A stretch of DNA of 64,000 bases from positions 144,717 through 208,716 of the forward strand of contig NZ_JAJTWU010000008.1 of NCBI RefSeq assembly GCF_021353265.1, written 5' to 3'. The notes beneath the pieces are model-generated. The model was not told the origin of the DNA. It did no database searches and saw nothing but the letters and a program-made list of their open reading frames with translations. Origin of the DNA: Pelomonas cellulosilytica (GTDB taxonomy: Bacteria; Pseudomonadota; Gammaproteobacteria; Burkholderiales; Burkholderiaceae_C). Of this stretch, positions 1 through 9,169 are shown piece after piece; positions within the stretch are counted from its first letter, which is position 1, and every line of letters starts with the position of its first letter. Made by a program: the position numbers and the translations under genes.

Positions 1-1
1 G

Positions 2-904
2 GTGCTGCCGGAGGAGGAGCGCTTTCCGCAGAGCCGCACGGTGCAGTGGCACAACAAGGCCGGTTCGCCCACCGGGCCGGACGGCCACCGCCGCCTGGCC
101 GTGTACCTGGCCGACAACCTGCGCGTCGGGCCGACGCTGGCCGACCATGTCTATGCAACGCAGTTCGTGCAGGCCGAGGCGATGCGCGTGGCCTACCAGG
201 ACTTCCGCCGCCGCTGGCAGCGGCCCGGCGCGCGGGCCGTCAGCGGTGCGCTCGTGTGGCAGCTCAACGACTGCTGGCCCGTGACGAGCTGGGCGCTCAT
301 CGATTCGTCCGGCACCGTCAAGCCCGCGTGGCATGCGGTGCGGCGCGCGCTGGCGCCGCTGGCGGTGGCCGTTCGGCTGGAGGCCGGCCAGGTGCGGCTG
401 GCTGTGATGAACGGCACGGCCCAGGCGCAGGACGTGACGCTGCAGCTGCGCGTCTTCGCGCTGGATGGCCGGCAATTGGCCGACGTTCGCGCGGCACAGC
501 ACGCGCCGGCCGTCAGCAGCGTGGAGACGACGCAAGCGCTGGCGGCGACGGACGAGCCGGTCGTGGCGGAACTGTGCGCGATGGATGCCGATGGACGGGA
601 ACTCGCGCGCGACTGCGCCTGGACCGAGCCGTTCAGGTTCCATCGCCTGGGCGGTGCGCGCATCGAAGTCGGCTGGCAGGACGGTCAGCTGGTGTTGGGA
701 TGCGACCGGCCGGTCAAGGGGTTGTGGCTTGCGGGCGATGGCATCCAGCTCGACGACAACTTCATCGACCTGGTGCCAGGCGCACCGCGCCTCGTGGGTG
801 TGCCGTCGGCGCCAAGGGGTGTGCTGGCGTATCAGGCGCTGGATCACGGGCCGCAACGGATGACCATTTCGACAAGGGAGGCACCGAGCACGGGGAAAGC
901 CTGA
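2..904 (+). CDS. GH2 beta-mannosidase, C-terminal part (cut by window start)
   Basis: This is the C-terminal 300 residues of a glycoside hydrolase family 2 enzyme of beta-mannosidase type, which removes terminal beta-1,4-mannose from manno-oligosaccharides. The visible part starts after the expected nucleophile region. It carries the end of the TIM barrel, including the stretch ALVWQLNDCWPVTSWALID that is typical of GH2 mannosidases, followed by the beta-sandwich domains. The true start lies outside the window. It sits 132 bp upstream of a TonB receptor gene, and the alpha-galactosidase and GH1 genes further right suggest galactomannan use. Beta-mannosidase rather than beta-galactosidase is inferred from the LNDCWP motif; the substrate is not proven. 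Confidence 0.8.
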   Translation: MLPEEERFPQSRTVQWHNKAGSPTGPDGHRRLAVYLADNLRVGPTLADHVYATQFVQAEAMRVAYQDFRRRWQRPGARAVSGALVWQLNDCWPVTSWALIDSSGTVKPAWHAVRRALAPLAVAVRLEAGQVRLAVMNGTAQAQDVTLQLRVFALDGRQLADVRAAQHAPAVSSVETTQALAATDEPVVAELCAMDADGRELARDCAWTEPFRFHRLGGARIEVGWQDGQLVLGCDRPVKGLWLAGDGIQLDDNFIDLVPGAPRLVGVPSAPRGVLAYQALDHGPQRMTISTREAPSTGKA

Positions 905-1036
905 ATCCCCCGACGACCAGGACCCCGGCATCGTTGGGGTTCCTTGAAAAACGAAAGAGACAACCGCTCGGCGCGAGCCGATGCGAGATGCGGCCCGACA
1001 GGGCCAAGGTTTCCCACTCAAGAGGAGCAAACGAGG

Positions 1037-4000
1037 ATGAGACATTTCAAGCAAACCACGCTGTCGCTGGCAGCGGCCCAGGCCTTGCTGGTCTGGGCGG
1101 GGCCTGCAGCGGCGCAGACCGCGCCTGCGGCAGCGGACGGCAAGGGGACGCAGCAACTCGAGACCGTCGTCGTCTCGGGCCAGCGAGCAGCGCTGCAATC
1201 GGCCCAGCGCATCAAGCAGAACTCCGACGAGATCGTCGACTCGATCGTCGCCGACGACATCGGCAAGCTGCCGGACCGTTCCGTCAGCGAAGTGCTGCAG
1301 CGCATCGTCGGCGTCACGATGGATCGCGTCATGGCTCGTGGTGACCCGGCCCACTTCTCGGTCGAGGGCTCGGGCGTCATCATCCGTGGCCTGACCTACG
1401 TGTCCTCGCAGCTCAACGGCCGCGAGAGCTTCTCGGCCAACGGCGGCCGCGGCCTCAGCTTCGAGGACGTGCCGCCCGAACTGATGGCCGGCGTCGACGT
1501 CTACAAGAATCCGTCAGCCGAGCAGATCGAAGGCGCCATCGGCGGCCTGGTGAACCTGCGCACGGCATTGCCGTTCGACTATGGCGGCTTCAAGGCCAGT
1601 TTCGGCGTGCAGATGACCAACGCCAAGCTCGGTGACAAGACCAAGCCGTCTGCGTCCGCGCTGTTGTCCAACACCTGGAACACGCCGCTGGGCAAGGTGG
1701 GCCTGCTGGTCGACGTGGCCTATTCGGAAAGCGCCACGCGCACCGATGGCATCTATGTCGACCCGTATTTCCAGACGGTCGAAAAGTGGGCTGACAAGAC
1801 CGACGGCGACAACAACACGTACTACCGTCCTCTGCCGGGCAACCACTGGTTCCCGAAGGCCGTGGGCTGGCGCACGCTGGAGTTCGACCGCAAGCGTCAG
1901 GGTACCTACATCGCCGGCCAGTGGAAGAAGGACGAGTTCGCCGCGACGGCGACCTACTTCCGCTCGAAGTACCGGTTCTATTGGGATGAAAGCTCGATCG
2001 ACAGTCAGGCCGACCCGTATAACGCCGTCGTCTCGTCCGACGCGAAGTGGGGCAGCAACGGCGCGCTGTTGACCGGCACGATCACCGACCCGGTTCACGG
2101 CGGCATTCCGTTCAACGCCGACACGCGCTTTGCCACGCGCAACTCGCTGACGCAGGAGTCCACGTTCAACTTCGTCTGGACCCCGACGCCGGCACTGCGC
2201 ATCTCGAACGACTTCCAGTTCATCGAGTCCACCACCAGCAGCTTCGACTCCACGGTTGCGACGGGCATCAACATGCCCAAGGAGAGTGTCGATTTCACCG
2301 GCAGCATGCCGCGTCTGAACCTGGACGCTGCCGACATGGCCTATCTCGCCGATCCGTCCAAGTACTACTGGGCGTTCACGATGGAGCACCTGGACCGCAG
2401 CCGCGCGACGCAGAAGGCGTGGAAGGGTGACGTGCGCTACACGTTCGATCATCCGGTGCTGCATGACCTGCGTGTTGGCCTGCGGCTGACGGACCGCGAC
2501 GTGAAGAACGTCGTCAGCAACCCCAGCTACAACTGGAAGGCCGTCACGCAGACATGGCAGTCGGCCGAGTTCGATGCAGGTGCCAAGGATCAGTCTTGGG
2601 ACTGGCACCCGATCCGCAGCCTGGCCTATCTGTCGCGCTTTGGTGGCGACACTCAGGTCAAGCAGTTCAACAACTTCATGAACGGGCGCGGTTCCGTGGC
2701 GTCGCTGGTGTTGCCGAAGATGTCGGTGGCGGCGAATTACCCGAGCTCCTACGCGACGCTGCACAGCTACTACGACACCCTGTGCACCGAGTACAAGCGG
2801 CAGTTGCAAGGTGCGAGCGCGGATCCCTGCCCCGTGTCCTGGTCTCCAGCGGCCTTTGGTGACGATTCGCCCAACAGCAACAAGCAGCACGAGAAGACGC
2901 AAACAGCCTACGCCCAGCTGCGCTTCGGCTTCGACGAGTACAACGTGCCGGTGGACGGCAACGCTGGCCTGCGCGTTGTTGAAACGAAGTACAGCACGAA
3001 TGGCTATCAGTCGCTGACGTTCAACCCGACGACGGCGGCCACCGACCCCAACCTCGTCGGCACGATTCCTTCGTTCGCGCCCTACCTCAAACCCGTCGTT
3101 GCAGACACCAGCTACACCGATGTGCTGCCCAGCCTGAACCTGCGCTGGAAGCTGAACGACAAGATGCAGGTGCGGTTCGCCTTCGCCAAGGCGGTCGCCC
3201 GGCCGGACTTCAGCGACCTGCAGCCCAACATCCAGCTGACGGCGGGTACGGCGACGACGCGTACGGTGGTCGATACGACGGTCACGCCCAACAAGCGCCA
3301 GATCTTCATCGACGATCTGCGCAACGTGGGCACGGCGCTTGGCAATCCGACGCTGAAGCCGGTCAAGTCCGACCAGTTTGACGTGACGGGCGAGTGGTAT
3401 CTGGACAAGACCAGCTCCATCACGATGGCAGTCTTCAACAAGCAGTTGAAGGACGTCATCGTGAACCAAATCGGCGTGGTGTCGGCGGTGGACACGACAG
3501 GCAAGTCCTACGACTTCGCCTACTCCACCAAGGTCAACGGTGCCAAGGGCTGGGCGCGTGGCGTGGAACTGGCCGTGCAGCATTACTTCAACGGGCTGCC
3601 GGGTCTGCTGTCGGGCCTTGGCGTTCAGGCCAACTTCACCTATGTGGATAGCAAGCAGAGTCGCTACAACTCGGTCGACTCGGCCTGGTGCAGCAGCAAC
3701 GCGGATGGCACAAACCTGAACCTGTTCGTCAATGGTTGCGACACCAATGCGCAGTCTTATGGCGGGCTGCCGCTGCCCAACCTGTCGCGCAAAGCGTACA
3801 ACCTGGCAATCCTCTACGACCACGGTCCCCTGTCCGCACGCCTGGCCTATGCCTGGCGCGGCAAGTACCTCAACGGCGTGGCGTTCCCGGACAACACGGG
3901 TCCGAACCAGACCAACGGTCTGAACGGCAACCCCAACAGTCCGCAGTACGGCCGCAACAACATGCCGCTGGGCTTGCCGCTGTGGACGGCTGACTACGGT

Positions 4001-4177
4001 CAGCTGGACCTGGGCGTGTTCTACAAGGTGACCGAGCAGCTGCAACTGGGCTTCGAAGGTCAGAACCTGACTGACTCGGTCTACAAGCAGCTGATGCAGC
4101 AGCACATCGGCCTGATGGGTCGGACCTGGTTCGCTTCGGGTCCGCGCTATACGGTCACGGCGCGCTACACCTTCTGA
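1037..4177 (+). CDS. TonB-dependent receptor, carbohydrate-type
   Basis: This outer-membrane active transporter has 1046 residues. It opens with a signal peptide ending near AAAQ (residues 1-26), then a TonB-box-like ETVVVSG and a plug domain with the conserved stretch SDEIVDSIVADDIGKLPDRSVSEVLQRI. The rest is a 22-strand-type barrel closing with an aromatic C-terminus (ARYTF). The ATG at 1037 is preferred because it begins the signal peptide and follows a purine-rich GAGGAG at about 10 bp; an in-frame ATG at 944 would bury the signal sequence. This plug variant is common in polysaccharide-use loci of Xanthomonas and Caulobacter. The halogenase-like genes follow a terminator, so co-transcription is uncertain. 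The substrate is likely an oligosaccharide, by context. Confidence 0.92.
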   Translation: MRHFKQTTLSLAAAQALLVWAGPAAAQTAPAAADGKGTQQLETVVVSGQRAALQSAQRIKQNSDEIVDSIVADDIGKLPDRSVSEVLQRIVGVTMDRVMARGDPAHFSVEGSGVIIRGLTYVSSQLNGRESFSANGGRGLSFEDVPPELMAGVDVYKNPSAEQIEGAIGGLVNLRTALPFDYGGFKASFGVQMTNAKLGDKTKPSASALLSNTWNTPLGKVGLLVDVAYSESATRTDGIYVDPYFQTVEKWADKTDGDNNTYYRPLPGNHWFPKAVGWRTLEFDRKRQGTYIAGQWKKDEFAATATYFRSKYRFYWDESSIDSQADPYNAVVSSDAKWGSNGALLTGTITDPVHGGIPFNADTRFATRNSLTQESTFNFVWTPTPALRISNDFQFIESTTSSFDSTVATGINMPKESVDFTGSMPRLNLDAADMAYLADPSKYYWAFTMEHLDRSRATQKAWKGDVRYTFDHPVLHDLRVGLRLTDRDVKNVVSNPSYNWKAVTQTWQSAEFDAGAKDQSWDWHPIRSLAYLSRFGGDTQVKQFNNFMNGRGSVASLVLPKMSVAANYPSSYATLHSYYDTLCTEYKRQLQGASADPCPVSWSPAAFGDDSPNSNKQHEKTQTAYAQLRFGFDEYNVPVDGNAGLRVVETKYSTNGYQSLTFNPTTAATDPNLVGTIPSFAPYLKPVVADTSYTDVLPSLNLRWKLNDKMQVRFAFAKAVARPDFSDLQPNIQLTAGTATTRTVVDTTVTPNKRQIFIDDLRNVGTALGNPTLKPVKSDQFDVTGEWYLDKTSSITMAVFNKQLKDVIVNQIGVVSAVDTTGKSYDFAYSTKVNGAKGWARGVELAVQHYFNGLPGLLSGLGVQANFTYVDSKQSRYNSVDSAWCSSNADGTNLNLFVNGCDTNAQSYGGLPLPNLSRKAYNLAILYDHGPLSARLAYAWRGKYLNGVAFPDNTGPNQTNGLNGNPNSPQYGRNNMPLGLPLWTADYGQLDLGVFYKVTEQLQLGFEGQNLTDSVYKQLMQQHIGLMGRTWFASGPRYTVTARYTF

Positions 4178-4182
4178 TCGAC

Positions 4183-4237
4183 AGCCGGGTTTTCCCGGCT
4201 CCGGACGGGCCTGGCGCTCTCGCGTCGGGCCTTTTTT
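4183..4237 (+). terminator. Intrinsic terminator after the TonB receptor gene
   Basis: Two hairpins follow the stop codon. The first is AGCCGGG-TTTT-CCCGGCT at 4183-4200. The second, at 4208-4231, is a 10-bp stem (with two G-U pairs) closed by the loop TCTC and followed directly by TTTTTT at 4232-4237. This is a textbook Rho-independent terminator and separates the receptor gene from the halogenase pair. Confidence 0.88.
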
Positions 4238-4292
4238 GTTAGTGTGCGCAGCAAAGACGCGCCCGTCGCAGGGCGGCTTCAGGAGACACAAC

Positions 4293-5834
4293 ATGCGTGA
4301 GGAGCAGGCCCTGCGCCGTATCGTGATCGTGGGCGGCGGGACGGCGGGATGGATGTCGGCAGCGCCGCTGGCGCAGTTGCTCGGCCTGGGTGACCACGCC
4401 GCCAGCTGCGAGATCGTGCTCGTCGAGTCGCCGGAGATCGGCACGGTGGGCGTCGGCGAGGCGACGCTGCCGACGATCCGCTTCTACAACCGCACGCTGC
4501 AGCTCGACAACGCCGAGTTCATCCGCAAGACGCAGGCGACGTTCAAGCTCGGCATTGAGTTCAAGGACTGGGGGCATCTGGGCAACCGGTTCTTCCACGG
4601 CTTCGGTGATTTCGGCCCAGCGATCGTGAACCGCTCGTCCATCCTGCACTGGCTGCGGTTGAACGTGGACGGTGCGCTGGGAAATCACGAGGACTTGTCG
4701 ACGGCCACCGTCATGGCCCGGCGCAACCGGTTCGTGCCGCCTGCGGGCGATCAGCCGTCGGCCGCCAACGCCTACTCCTACGCCTTCCACTTCGACGCGG
4801 GCCTGTACGCCGCCTACCTGCGCGACTATGCGATTGCGCGCGGCGTGAAGCGGGAGGAGGGCACCATCGTCGACGTGTCGCTGCGGCCGGGCGATGGTTT
4901 CGTGACGGCCGTGACGCTGGCCGACGGCCGGCGCATCGAGGGCGACCTGTTCATCGACTGCTCGGGATTCCGCGGGCTGCTGATCGACGGAGTCTGCCAG
5001 GTGGGCTACCACGACTGGACACACTGGCTGCCGTGCGACAGCGCGCAGGCGGTGCCGTGCGTGCGCGTGGAGCCGCTGACGCCCTACACCACGTCCACGG
5101 CGCGCAGCGCAGGCTGGCAATGGCGCATCCCGCTGCAGCATCGTACCGGCAACGGGCATGTGTACTGCAGCGGCTACACCAGCGACGAAGAGGCCCGGCA
5201 CGTGCTGATGCAGAACCTGGACGGTGCCGCGCTAGGCGAGCCGCGCCAGCTGCGCTTCAAGACCGGCATGCGGCAAAAGGCCTGGGATCGCAATGTCGTG
5301 GCCATCGGGCTGTCGTCGGGCTTCTTGGAGCCGCTGGAGTCCACCAGCATTCAGCTCATCATGGATGGCGTAGGCCGGCTCATTGAGCTGTTGCCCGACC
5401 GGCGCTGCGATCGGCACCTGGCCGACGAATACAACCGCCGTATGGCGCGCCAATACGAATCGATCCGCGACTTCATCGTGCTGCACTACAAGCTCACCCA
5501 ACGGGACGACAGTGAGTTCTGGCGCTATTGCGCCGCGATGTCGATCCCCGATGCTCTGGAGCATCAGATCGAGACCTTCCGCCGCAGCGGCCGCGTCGCG
5601 ATCCTGGACCCGGACAGTTTTTCCGAGCCCTCGTGGGTCTCGCTGTTTCTGGGGCTGGGCTGCCGGCCCGAGCGCCACGATCCCCTGCTGCGCCAGGTGG
5701 ACGACCAGGCGTTGCTCGGCCACTTCGAGCGCTTGCGCCACGCCATCGCCGCCACGGTCAGCGACATGCCGGATCATGCTGCTTTCATCGAGCGGCATGT
5801 TTGCGCTGAACCGCTGGAGGCCGTCACGCCATGA
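4293..5834 (+). CDS. Flavin-dependent tryptophan-halogenase family protein (copy 1)
   Basis: This 513-residue protein belongs to the PrnA/RebH-like FADH2-dependent halogenases, which oxidise halide to attack an indole or another substrate. It has the FAD-binding VIVGGGTAGW at residues 11-20, the active-site Lys at 85 (ATFKLGIEF), the diagnostic WxWxIP motif at 275-280 (WQWRIP) and a Glu at 346 in SGFLEPLEST, all as in characterised halogenases. The ATG at 4293 has AGGAG 7 bp upstream. It overlaps the next halogenase gene by 4 bp. Many relatives next to TonB receptors have unknown substrates, so free tryptophan is not assured. It is a tandem duplicate of the next gene. Confidence 0.9.
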   Translation: MREEQALRRIVIVGGGTAGWMSAAPLAQLLGLGDHAASCEIVLVESPEIGTVGVGEATLPTIRFYNRTLQLDNAEFIRKTQATFKLGIEFKDWGHLGNRFFHGFGDFGPAIVNRSSILHWLRLNVDGALGNHEDLSTATVMARRNRFVPPAGDQPSAANAYSYAFHFDAGLYAAYLRDYAIARGVKREEGTIVDVSLRPGDGFVTAVTLADGRRIEGDLFIDCSGFRGLLIDGVCQVGYHDWTHWLPCDSAQAVPCVRVEPLTPYTTSTARSAGWQWRIPLQHRTGNGHVYCSGYTSDEEARHVLMQNLDGAALGEPRQLRFKTGMRQKAWDRNVVAIGLSSGFLEPLESTSIQLIMDGVGRLIELLPDRRCDRHLADEYNRRMARQYESIRDFIVLHYKLTQRDDSEFWRYCAAMSIPDALEHQIETFRRSGRVAILDPDSFSEPSWVSLFLGLGCRPERHDPLLRQVDDQALLGHFERLRHAIAATVSDMPDHAAFIERHVCAEPLEAVTP

Positions 5835-7390
5835 GTGACGCTGCCATTCGCCGCATCGTCATCGTCGGTGGCGGCTCCGCGGGCTGGATGACGGCCGCGC
5901 CACTGGGCCAGGTGTTCGGCACGCAGCCGGGCGGTCCGCCCAACCCGGTGGGTTGCGAGATCGTGCTGGTCGAGTCGCCCGACATCGGCACGGTGGGCGT
6001 GGGCGAGGCCACGCTCCCGAGCATCCGCCACTACAACGACACGCTGGGGCTGGACAACGCCGAATTCATGCGCAAGACGCAGGCGACGTTCAAGCTCGGC
6101 ATCGAGTTCAACGACTGGGGCCACCTCGGCAACCGCTTCTTCCACGGCTTCGGCGGCTTTGGGCCTGCCATCGTCAACCGCTCTTCAGTGGCCCACTGGC
6201 TGCGGCTGTCGCGCGCGGGCGGCATGCGCAGCTATGAAGAATGGTCGGTCGCGACCCAGATGGCGCGTCGCAACCGTTTCGCGATGCCCGACGCTGGCCC
6301 GCCCTCAGCGGCCAACGCCTACTCCTACGCCTTCCACTTCGACGCGGGGCTGTATGCGGCCTACCTGCGCGACTACGCGATGGCGCGCGGGGTGAAGCGC
6401 GAGGAGGGGACGATCGTCGACGTGTCGGTTCGGCCCGGCGATGGGTTCGTGACGGCCGTGACCCTGGCCGATGGCCGGCGCATCGAGGGCGACCTGTTCA
6501 TCGACTGCTCGGGCTTCCGTGCGCTGCTGATCGATGGTGTATGCCAAGTCGGCTACCACGACTGGACGCACTGGCTGCCGTGCGACAGCGCGCAGGCGGT
6601 GCCCTGCGCGCGGGTGGAGCCACTGACGCCCTACACGATGTCCACGGCGCGCAGTGCGGGCTGGCAATGGCGCATCCCGCTGCAGCACCGCACGGGAAAC
6701 GGGCATGTGTACTGCAGCGGCTACACCAGCGACGAAGAGGCAGGCCGCGTGCTGATGCAGCACGTGGACGGCGCGGCGCTCGGCGAGCCGCGCCAGCTGC
6801 GCTTCAAGACGGGCATGCGCCACAAGATATGGGACCGCAACGTCGTGTCCATCGGCCTCGCCTCGGGTTTCCTGGAGCCCTTGGAGTCGACCAGCCTGTC
6901 GCTTGTCATCCATGGCGTCAGCGCGCTGGTGGAGCTCTTTCCCAACCGCGCCTGCGAGCGGCACCTGGTGCAGGAGTACAACCGCCGCATGGCTCGCCAG
7001 TACGAGTCCATCCGCGACTTCATCATCCTGCACTACAAGCAGACGCGACGCGACGACAGCGACTTCTGGCGCTACTGCGCCCACATGTCCATCCCGGAGA
7101 CGCTGGCGCATCAGATGGCCATCTTCCGCCGCAACGGACGGGTCGCCATCCTGGACCGTGACAGCTTCGGCGAGGACTCCTGGCTGTCGCTGTTCCTGGG
7201 GCTCGGGCTCACGCCCGAAGGCCTGGATCCCTTGCTGGCACAGGTGGATGACGCCCTGCTGCGCCAGCATTTTCAGCGCCTGCATGTCGCCATCGCGCAG
7301 ACGGTGGAAGGTATGCCCGACCATGCGGCCTATCTCGCTCACCTGGGCGCTGATCTGGGTGCTGATCTGGGTGTTCAGCGGGGCCGCTGA
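5831..7390 (+). CDS. Flavin-dependent tryptophan-halogenase family protein (copy 2)
   Basis: This is a 519-residue paralogue of the preceding gene, with GGGSAGW near residues 13-19, Lys88 in ATFKLGIEF, WQWRIP and SGFLEPLEST all kept, so it should be catalytically competent. Its ATG overlaps the previous TGA (ATGA, 5831-5834), which points to translational coupling. The central half (about 4740-5340 against 6300-6900) is far more alike than the two ends, as expected from gene conversion or selection on the substrate pocket. The C-terminus carries a short repeat, LGADLGADLG, that copy 1 lacks. A role in halogenating an aromatic group of a ligand handled by the adjacent receptor is inference. 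Confidence 0.9.
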   Translation: MSDAAIRRIVIVGGGSAGWMTAAPLGQVFGTQPGGPPNPVGCEIVLVESPDIGTVGVGEATLPSIRHYNDTLGLDNAEFMRKTQATFKLGIEFNDWGHLGNRFFHGFGGFGPAIVNRSSVAHWLRLSRAGGMRSYEEWSVATQMARRNRFAMPDAGPPSAANAYSYAFHFDAGLYAAYLRDYAMARGVKREEGTIVDVSVRPGDGFVTAVTLADGRRIEGDLFIDCSGFRALLIDGVCQVGYHDWTHWLPCDSAQAVPCARVEPLTPYTMSTARSAGWQWRIPLQHRTGNGHVYCSGYTSDEEAGRVLMQHVDGAALGEPRQLRFKTGMRHKIWDRNVVSIGLASGFLEPLESTSLSLVIHGVSALVELFPNRACERHLVQEYNRRMARQYESIRDFIILHYKQTRRDDSDFWRYCAHMSIPETLAHQMAIFRRNGRVAILDRDSFGEDSWLSLFLGLGLTPEGLDPLLAQVDDALLRQHFQRLHVAIAQTVEGMPDHAAYLAHLGADLGADLGVQRGR

Positions 7391-7733
7391 GCACCCGCTT
7401 GCTCGGGGCGGAGGCGGCTGGGTGCCGGCCTGACTCCTTGCGTGCTGCTGCATCGGCAGCCCACGACGGCGGGCGGGGGCACGCAGCTGCAGGTGTCTTC
7501 GCCGTCCAAGCTCTCATCGTGAGCCTGCGCCTGTGTCGTTGACACAGGCGCAGGCTCCACGTCAACGCGCGTCGCAAGCCGGCGTCACGTCAGATTGCAC
7601 TCTGAGGCAACAAGCCGTGTCTTGCGGGGCAAGCTGCTGAAGGAGGCGACCCTACATTGACAGCATTGGCCGAGAAGCCAGACGTGACGGTCCCCGCGGC
7701 CTCCATGAATCGACAGCAATAGGTCCCACTCCA
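7391..7733. other. Intergenic region between the halogenase genes and the pmbA operon
   Basis: These 343 bases hold no convincing gene. They contain the long perfect inverted repeat listed separately and a TTGACA -35-like hexamer at 7657-7662, with no good -10 box at the right distance. A leftward open frame (7375-7560) starts with GTG inside the inverted repeat and has a Cys-rich stretch but no ribosome binding site; it is discussed under findings. Confidence 0.6.
7521..7557. terminator. Perfect 17-bp inverted repeat, terminator-like or regulatory
   Basis: The arm GAGCCTGCGCCTGTGTC at 7521-7537, a 3-nt loop GTT, and its exact complement at 7541-7557 form a perfect hairpin. No T-run follows on either strand, so it may be a Rho-independent-like pause site, an mRNA stabiliser for the halogenase transcript, or a protein-binding palindrome upstream of pmbA. 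Confidence 0.55.
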
Positions 7734-9137
7734 ATGAGCGTCAGTAGCCCGAGTCACTCCACCCAAACTGCTTCAACGGCGAGTGGCAATGGCTACCTTC
7801 TCCAGAGCGAGAGCGCGCTTGCCGAGGCGGTGACCTACGCGATCGAGCGCAGCGCCGCTCTGGGCGCCAGCGACGCGATTGCGATGGCCAGCGAACAGGG
7901 GGGGATGACCGTCACCGTCGCCGGCGGCAAGGTCGAGACCGCCGTTCGTGAGGGCAATCAGAGTCTGCGCATCACCGTCTATGCCGAGGGCCGCACCGGC
8001 GTCGCGTCGACAGAATCCCTCAGCCGCAACGCCATCGCCCGTGCCGTTGAGCAGGCGGCCGCGATGGCGCGCCAGCTGGAAGCCGATCCCGATGCAGGCC
8101 TCGCCGACCGTGCGTCTTTGGCGTGGACGACGCCGACCGTCCCGCTCTTCGCACCCTCGGATCTGAGTGCCCAGGATCTGGCCGAGGCTGCCATGGGCAT
8201 CGAAGCTGCCGCACTGTCGACGGCCAACCGCGATGAGCTGCGCGTCTCGGAGGCGGGGGCCGCGAGCCAGGACATGCGCTTCGCGCTGGCGACAAGCCAG
8301 GGGTTCTGCCGGACTGGCAGTGGCTCCATGCAGCAGCGTTGGTGCCAAACCATTGCCCAGCGCGGTGACGAGATGCGCCAAGGCAGTTGGTCGTCGATCG
8401 ATCGCCGCACCGATGGCTTGCGGCCTGGCGCTGATGTCGGTCGCATCGCCGCCAAGAAGTCCCTTGACGTGTTGGGCGCCGAAGGGTTGACCACTCGACG
8501 GGTGCCGGTGCTGGTCGACGCACCGGTAGCGGCGAGCCTGGTGCGTGAGATGTGCTCGCAGCTGAGCGGCGCAGCACAGTTCCGGCGCCTGACGTTCTTG
8601 CCCGATGCCGTTGGACAACAGCTGACCGCTTCGCACCTGACGCTGGAGGAAGACCCTTTCGAGCCGTTTGGACTGGCCAGCAGCACGTTCGATAGTGAAG
8701 GCGTGCCGGGCATTCGCCGTGCGGTTGTGCGTAGCGGGGTGGTCGAGGGGCTGTTCCTGGACACCCGCATGGCGCGCAAGCTGTCTCGGACTTCCACTGG
8801 AAATGCCGGCGGCATGCGCAACCTCACCTTGACCAGCGCCACCACCCAGGCGGGCGATGACTTGCCAGCCATGCTGCGCAAGCTGGGCACCGGCCTGTGG
8901 CTGACCCGCTTCATGGGCGGCGGCAGCAATCCGGCCACCGGCGTCTATTCGCAGGCGGCGGCTGGCTTCTGGGTCGAGAACGGCCAGGTCGTGCGCCCCG
9001 TCCACGGTTTCACGGTCGCCGGCAACCTGCAGGACATGTTGAAGGCCATCGTCGCGGTGGGCGCCGACGTGCACCGTGAGGGCGCGATCCGTGTCGGTTC
9101 GATCCTCTTTCCTGATCTGCAGATCGCCGGACGCTGA
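7734..9137 (+). CDS. pmbA: PmbA/TldE family metalloprotease subunit
   Basis: This 467-residue protein is the TldE/PmbA half of the TldD-TldE heterodimeric protease. In E. coli that complex degrades unfolded peptides such as CcdA and removes the leader of microcin B17. The family pattern is clear: an N-terminal U62 domain (GGKVETAVREGNQSLRITVYAEGRTGVAST) and a C-terminal half with MGGGSNPATGVYSQAAAGFWVENG. As expected for TldE it has no HExxxH zinc motif. The ATG at 7734 has AGG about 10 bp upstream. It is first in an operon with tldD, trxB, trx and a gene of unknown function. A specialised peptide substrate, separate from any housekeeping copy, is inferred from the context. Confidence 0.9.
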   Translation: MSVSSPSHSTQTASTASGNGYLLQSESALAEAVTYAIERSAALGASDAIAMASEQGGMTVTVAGGKVETAVREGNQSLRITVYAEGRTGVASTESLSRNAIARAVEQAAAMARQLEADPDAGLADRASLAWTTPTVPLFAPSDLSAQDLAEAAMGIEAAALSTANRDELRVSEAGAASQDMRFALATSQGFCRTGSGSMQQRWCQTIAQRGDEMRQGSWSSIDRRTDGLRPGADVGRIAAKKSLDVLGAEGLTTRRVPVLVDAPVAASLVREMCSQLSGAAQFRRLTFLPDAVGQQLTASHLTLEEDPFEPFGLASSTFDSEGVPGIRRAVVRSGVVEGLFLDTRMARKLSRTSTGNAGGMRNLTLTSATTQAGDDLPAMLRKLGTGLWLTRFMGGGSNPATGVYSQAAAGFWVENGQVVRPVHGFTVAGNLQDMLKAIVAVGADVHREGAIRVGSILFPDLQIAGR

Positions 9138-9169
9138 TCGAGACCCCACTGCAGAAAGTACCCATCACC

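Noticed and set aside
1514-4444. A 976-codon open frame on the minus strand opposite the TonB receptor gene
   Set aside because: It is a high-GC shadow of the receptor gene; the protein is Arg/Val-rich low complexity without motifs, while the plus strand encodes a full TonB receptor.
7657-7662. TTGACA as a promoter for the pmbA operon
   Set aside because: There is no acceptable -10 hexamer 16-18 bp downstream, so it is not listed as a promoter.
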